In this document: positions 4,208-5,329 of the stretch, in pieces | Layout: every line of letters starts with the position of its first letter | Numbering within the stretch: position 1 is the stretch's first letter | From: Immundisolibacteraceae bacterium | GTDB taxonomy: Bacteria; Pseudomonadota; Gammaproteobacteria; Immundisolibacterales; Immundisolibacteraceae | Assembly: GCA_016763355.1 (NCBI GenBank) | Contig: JAESTY010000205.1 | Location: 1 to 5,329, forward strand | Length of the DNA: 5,329 bases | Direction of reading: 5' to 3' | Made by a program: the position numbers and the translations under genes | The notes under the pieces: generated by a model | What the model saw: the letters and a program-made list of their open reading frames with translations, nothing else | Database searches by the model: none | What the model was told of the DNA's origin: nothing

Positions 4208-5329
4208 ATGGCTACAAATACTGACTATCTGGAACAGGCTCTTGATGCCTTTACACTGGGCAAAATCACCCAACACCAGCTGTTAGCCGAATTCGATGAT
4301 GCCATTGATAGCAACCCTCAGACCTTCGATTTATTACTGAACTGCTCGAACGTTTTCTAAACGAAGGCGAAATCACCATCACCGCCTACAAACAAATCAA
4401 GGCCGAAGTCAGTGAGTCACCGGCCGCCGGCAACGTCACCGATCACAGCCCTGACTCTACAGATAGTGGGCTTGAGTCCGACCTTGAAGAAACAGTGTTT
4501 TCATCAATTAAAACTGACAAGGCTACTTCTGATACCGAACAGGGTACCGACCAAAACAACGAGGCCAGCATTGATCTTGATGCGTTGATGGACGAGCCTG
4601 ATATTGAATTCGGAGAGTCCGAAGGCGCTAATGCAGTGCCGATTGACGACGATGCAACCCAGGTCAGTAGCGGAAATCTCGACGATGACGCCACTCAGGT
4701 AGCCGGCGCTTCTGATGATGAAGCCACCCAGATGATGGCTGATGGCGACGCTACAGAAGTAGTTGTGGAAACCAGTGGGACTCGCGGCACCAGCTCTATC
4801 CCCGGTGGCCCCGCACAAACAACCGGAAGCTCATGGTCCGATCCATCATCTTGGGAAGATAACCCGGAGCCGCTGGGTGTTGGCTCAGTCATTAAAGACC
4901 GGTTTGAGCTGACCGAGCGACTCGGTATTGGCGGCATGGGAGTGGTTTATAAAGCCCTTGATCGTCGTAAGGTTGAAGCTGAAGACCGAGACCCCAACCT
5001 TGCGGTCAAAATTCTCAACGACGAATTCAAGCAGCACCCGAAAGCACTGCAAGCGCTTCAACGGGAAGCACGAAAAACCCAGGAACTCGCCCATCCCAAC
5101 ATCATGACGGTCTACGATTTTGACCGCGTGGGTAGTGATGTTTATATGACCATGGAGTTTCTCGACGGCGACCCCATGGATGTGGTGATCAAAAAGCGCA
5201 AGGGCAAACCTTTTCCCGAAGCTGAAGCGATGCTCATGATCGAAGGCATGTGTGAGGCACTAGCCTACGCTCACCGCCGTAATCTCGTTCATTCAGATTT
5301 TAAACCCGGTAACGTTTTTCTAACCAATA
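4208..5329 (+). CDS. Ser/Thr protein kinase (Hanks-type) with acidic DATQV-repeat region; apparent -1 frameshift; 3' end outside window
   Basis: Cytoplasmic eukaryotic-like kinase that phosphorylates Ser/Thr, probable opponent of the upstream PP2C. The ATG 4208 frame stops at TAA 4358-4360 after 50 codons. The frame one base back is open from 4312 to the window end, so one base appears missing near 4330. Joined there (numbering corrected): residues 1-72 are a helical region (DYLEQALDAFTLGKITQHQL, then ITELLERFLNEGEI); ~73-230 are acidic, probably disordered, with EETVF (94-98) and four DATQV-like repeats (147-185); the kinase domain starts at ~230 with G-loop LGIGGMGVVYKA (239-250), VAIK-type lysine K268 in LAVKIL, a likely C-helix Glu in QREARKTQE, and the catalytic loop HSDFKPGN (362-369). 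Ser replaces the usual HRD Arg. The DFG motif and C-lobe lie beyond the edge. Without recoding, only a 50-residue peptide or an internally started protein (GTG 4495, ATG 4588) would form. Kinase identity is firm; functionality is open. Confidence 0.85.
4312..4357 (+). other. frameshift window in the kinase gene
   Basis: The -1 frame opens after TAG 4309-4311 and the ATG frame closes at TAA 4358, so any join must lie in 4312-4357. The protein reads best if one base is missing around 4330-4335, giving FDL followed by ITELLERFLNEG. No homopolymer and no classical X-XXY-YYZ slippery heptamer with a pseudoknot is evident; the local codons are GAT TTA TTA. A point deletion or sequencing error is more likely than programmed frameshifting. 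Confidence 0.75.
4645..4761 (+). repeat. four degenerate D-D-A-T-Q-V coding repeats
   Basis: In the kinase frame the motif occurs as DDDATQV (4645-4665), DDDATQV (4681-4701), DDEATQM (4714-4734) and DGDATEV (4741-4761). Thr-to-Thr spacing is 12, 11 and 9 residues. Synonymous codons differ between copies (GAC/GAT, GCA/GCC/GCT, ACC/ACT/ACA), so conservation is at the protein level and not the result of recent DNA duplication. Confidence 0.85.

Noticed and set aside
4328..4340. Programmed -1 frameshift signal
   Set aside because: The codons GAT TTA TTA CTG do not make a standard slippery heptamer, and I see no upstream Shine-Dalgarno stimulator or clear downstream stem; a lost base is simpler.
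4443..5094. Four overlapping minus-strand open frames across the kinase gene
   Set aside because: The plus strand here encodes the acidic repeats and kinase G-loop; the reverse frames are low-complexity shadows (Ser/Val-rich) without start signals.

Overview
The window holds two divergent gene blocks separated by a long AT-rich spacer. The protein families are proteobacterial: a two-partner secretion (TPS) pair and a PP2C phosphatase followed by a eukaryotic-like Ser/Thr kinase. I infer a Gram-negative gammaproteobacterium-like host, perhaps marine, with moderate G+C. The sequence does not give a species.

Left block, minus strand (1-2497). A TpsB/FhaC-type outer-membrane transporter gene (674-2497) is followed, 106 bases downstream, by the 5' end of a TpsA exoprotein gene (567 to 1, cut by the window edge). 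TpsA carries the N-terminal TPS (haemagglutination-activity) domain that TpsB recognises. The two look like one operon: TpsB exports TpsA across the outer membrane. The effector part of TpsA lies outside the window, so adhesin, haemolysin or contact-dependent toxin cannot be separated.

Middle (2498-3343). This stretch of about 850 bases has no large gene. It includes an in-frame leader upstream of tpsB and several dyads and short repeats. It also includes a 40-42 codon ORF (2940/2946-3068) whose peptide has an unbroken heptad pattern and is followed by a weak terminator-like hairpin. A sigma70-like promoter lies just before the phosphatase gene.

Right block, plus strand (3344-5329). A complete 242-residue PP2C phosphatase is followed, after 135 bases, by a Ser/Thr kinase gene that runs off the end. 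The kinase gene has an apparent -1 frameshift at about 4312-4357. This separates the start codon and first ~42 residues from an acidic region with four D/E-A-T-Q/E-V/M repeats and then the kinase domain. The kinase domain has an HSD catalytic loop instead of HRD. The two products presumably form an opposing phosphorylation/dephosphorylation switch, a layout also seen in type VI secretion clusters (PppA/PpkA), although no T6SS gene is visible here.

Most worth following up: the kinase frameshift, the repeated threonine motifs that could be FHA-docking phosphosites, and the small coiled-coil ORF in the spacer.
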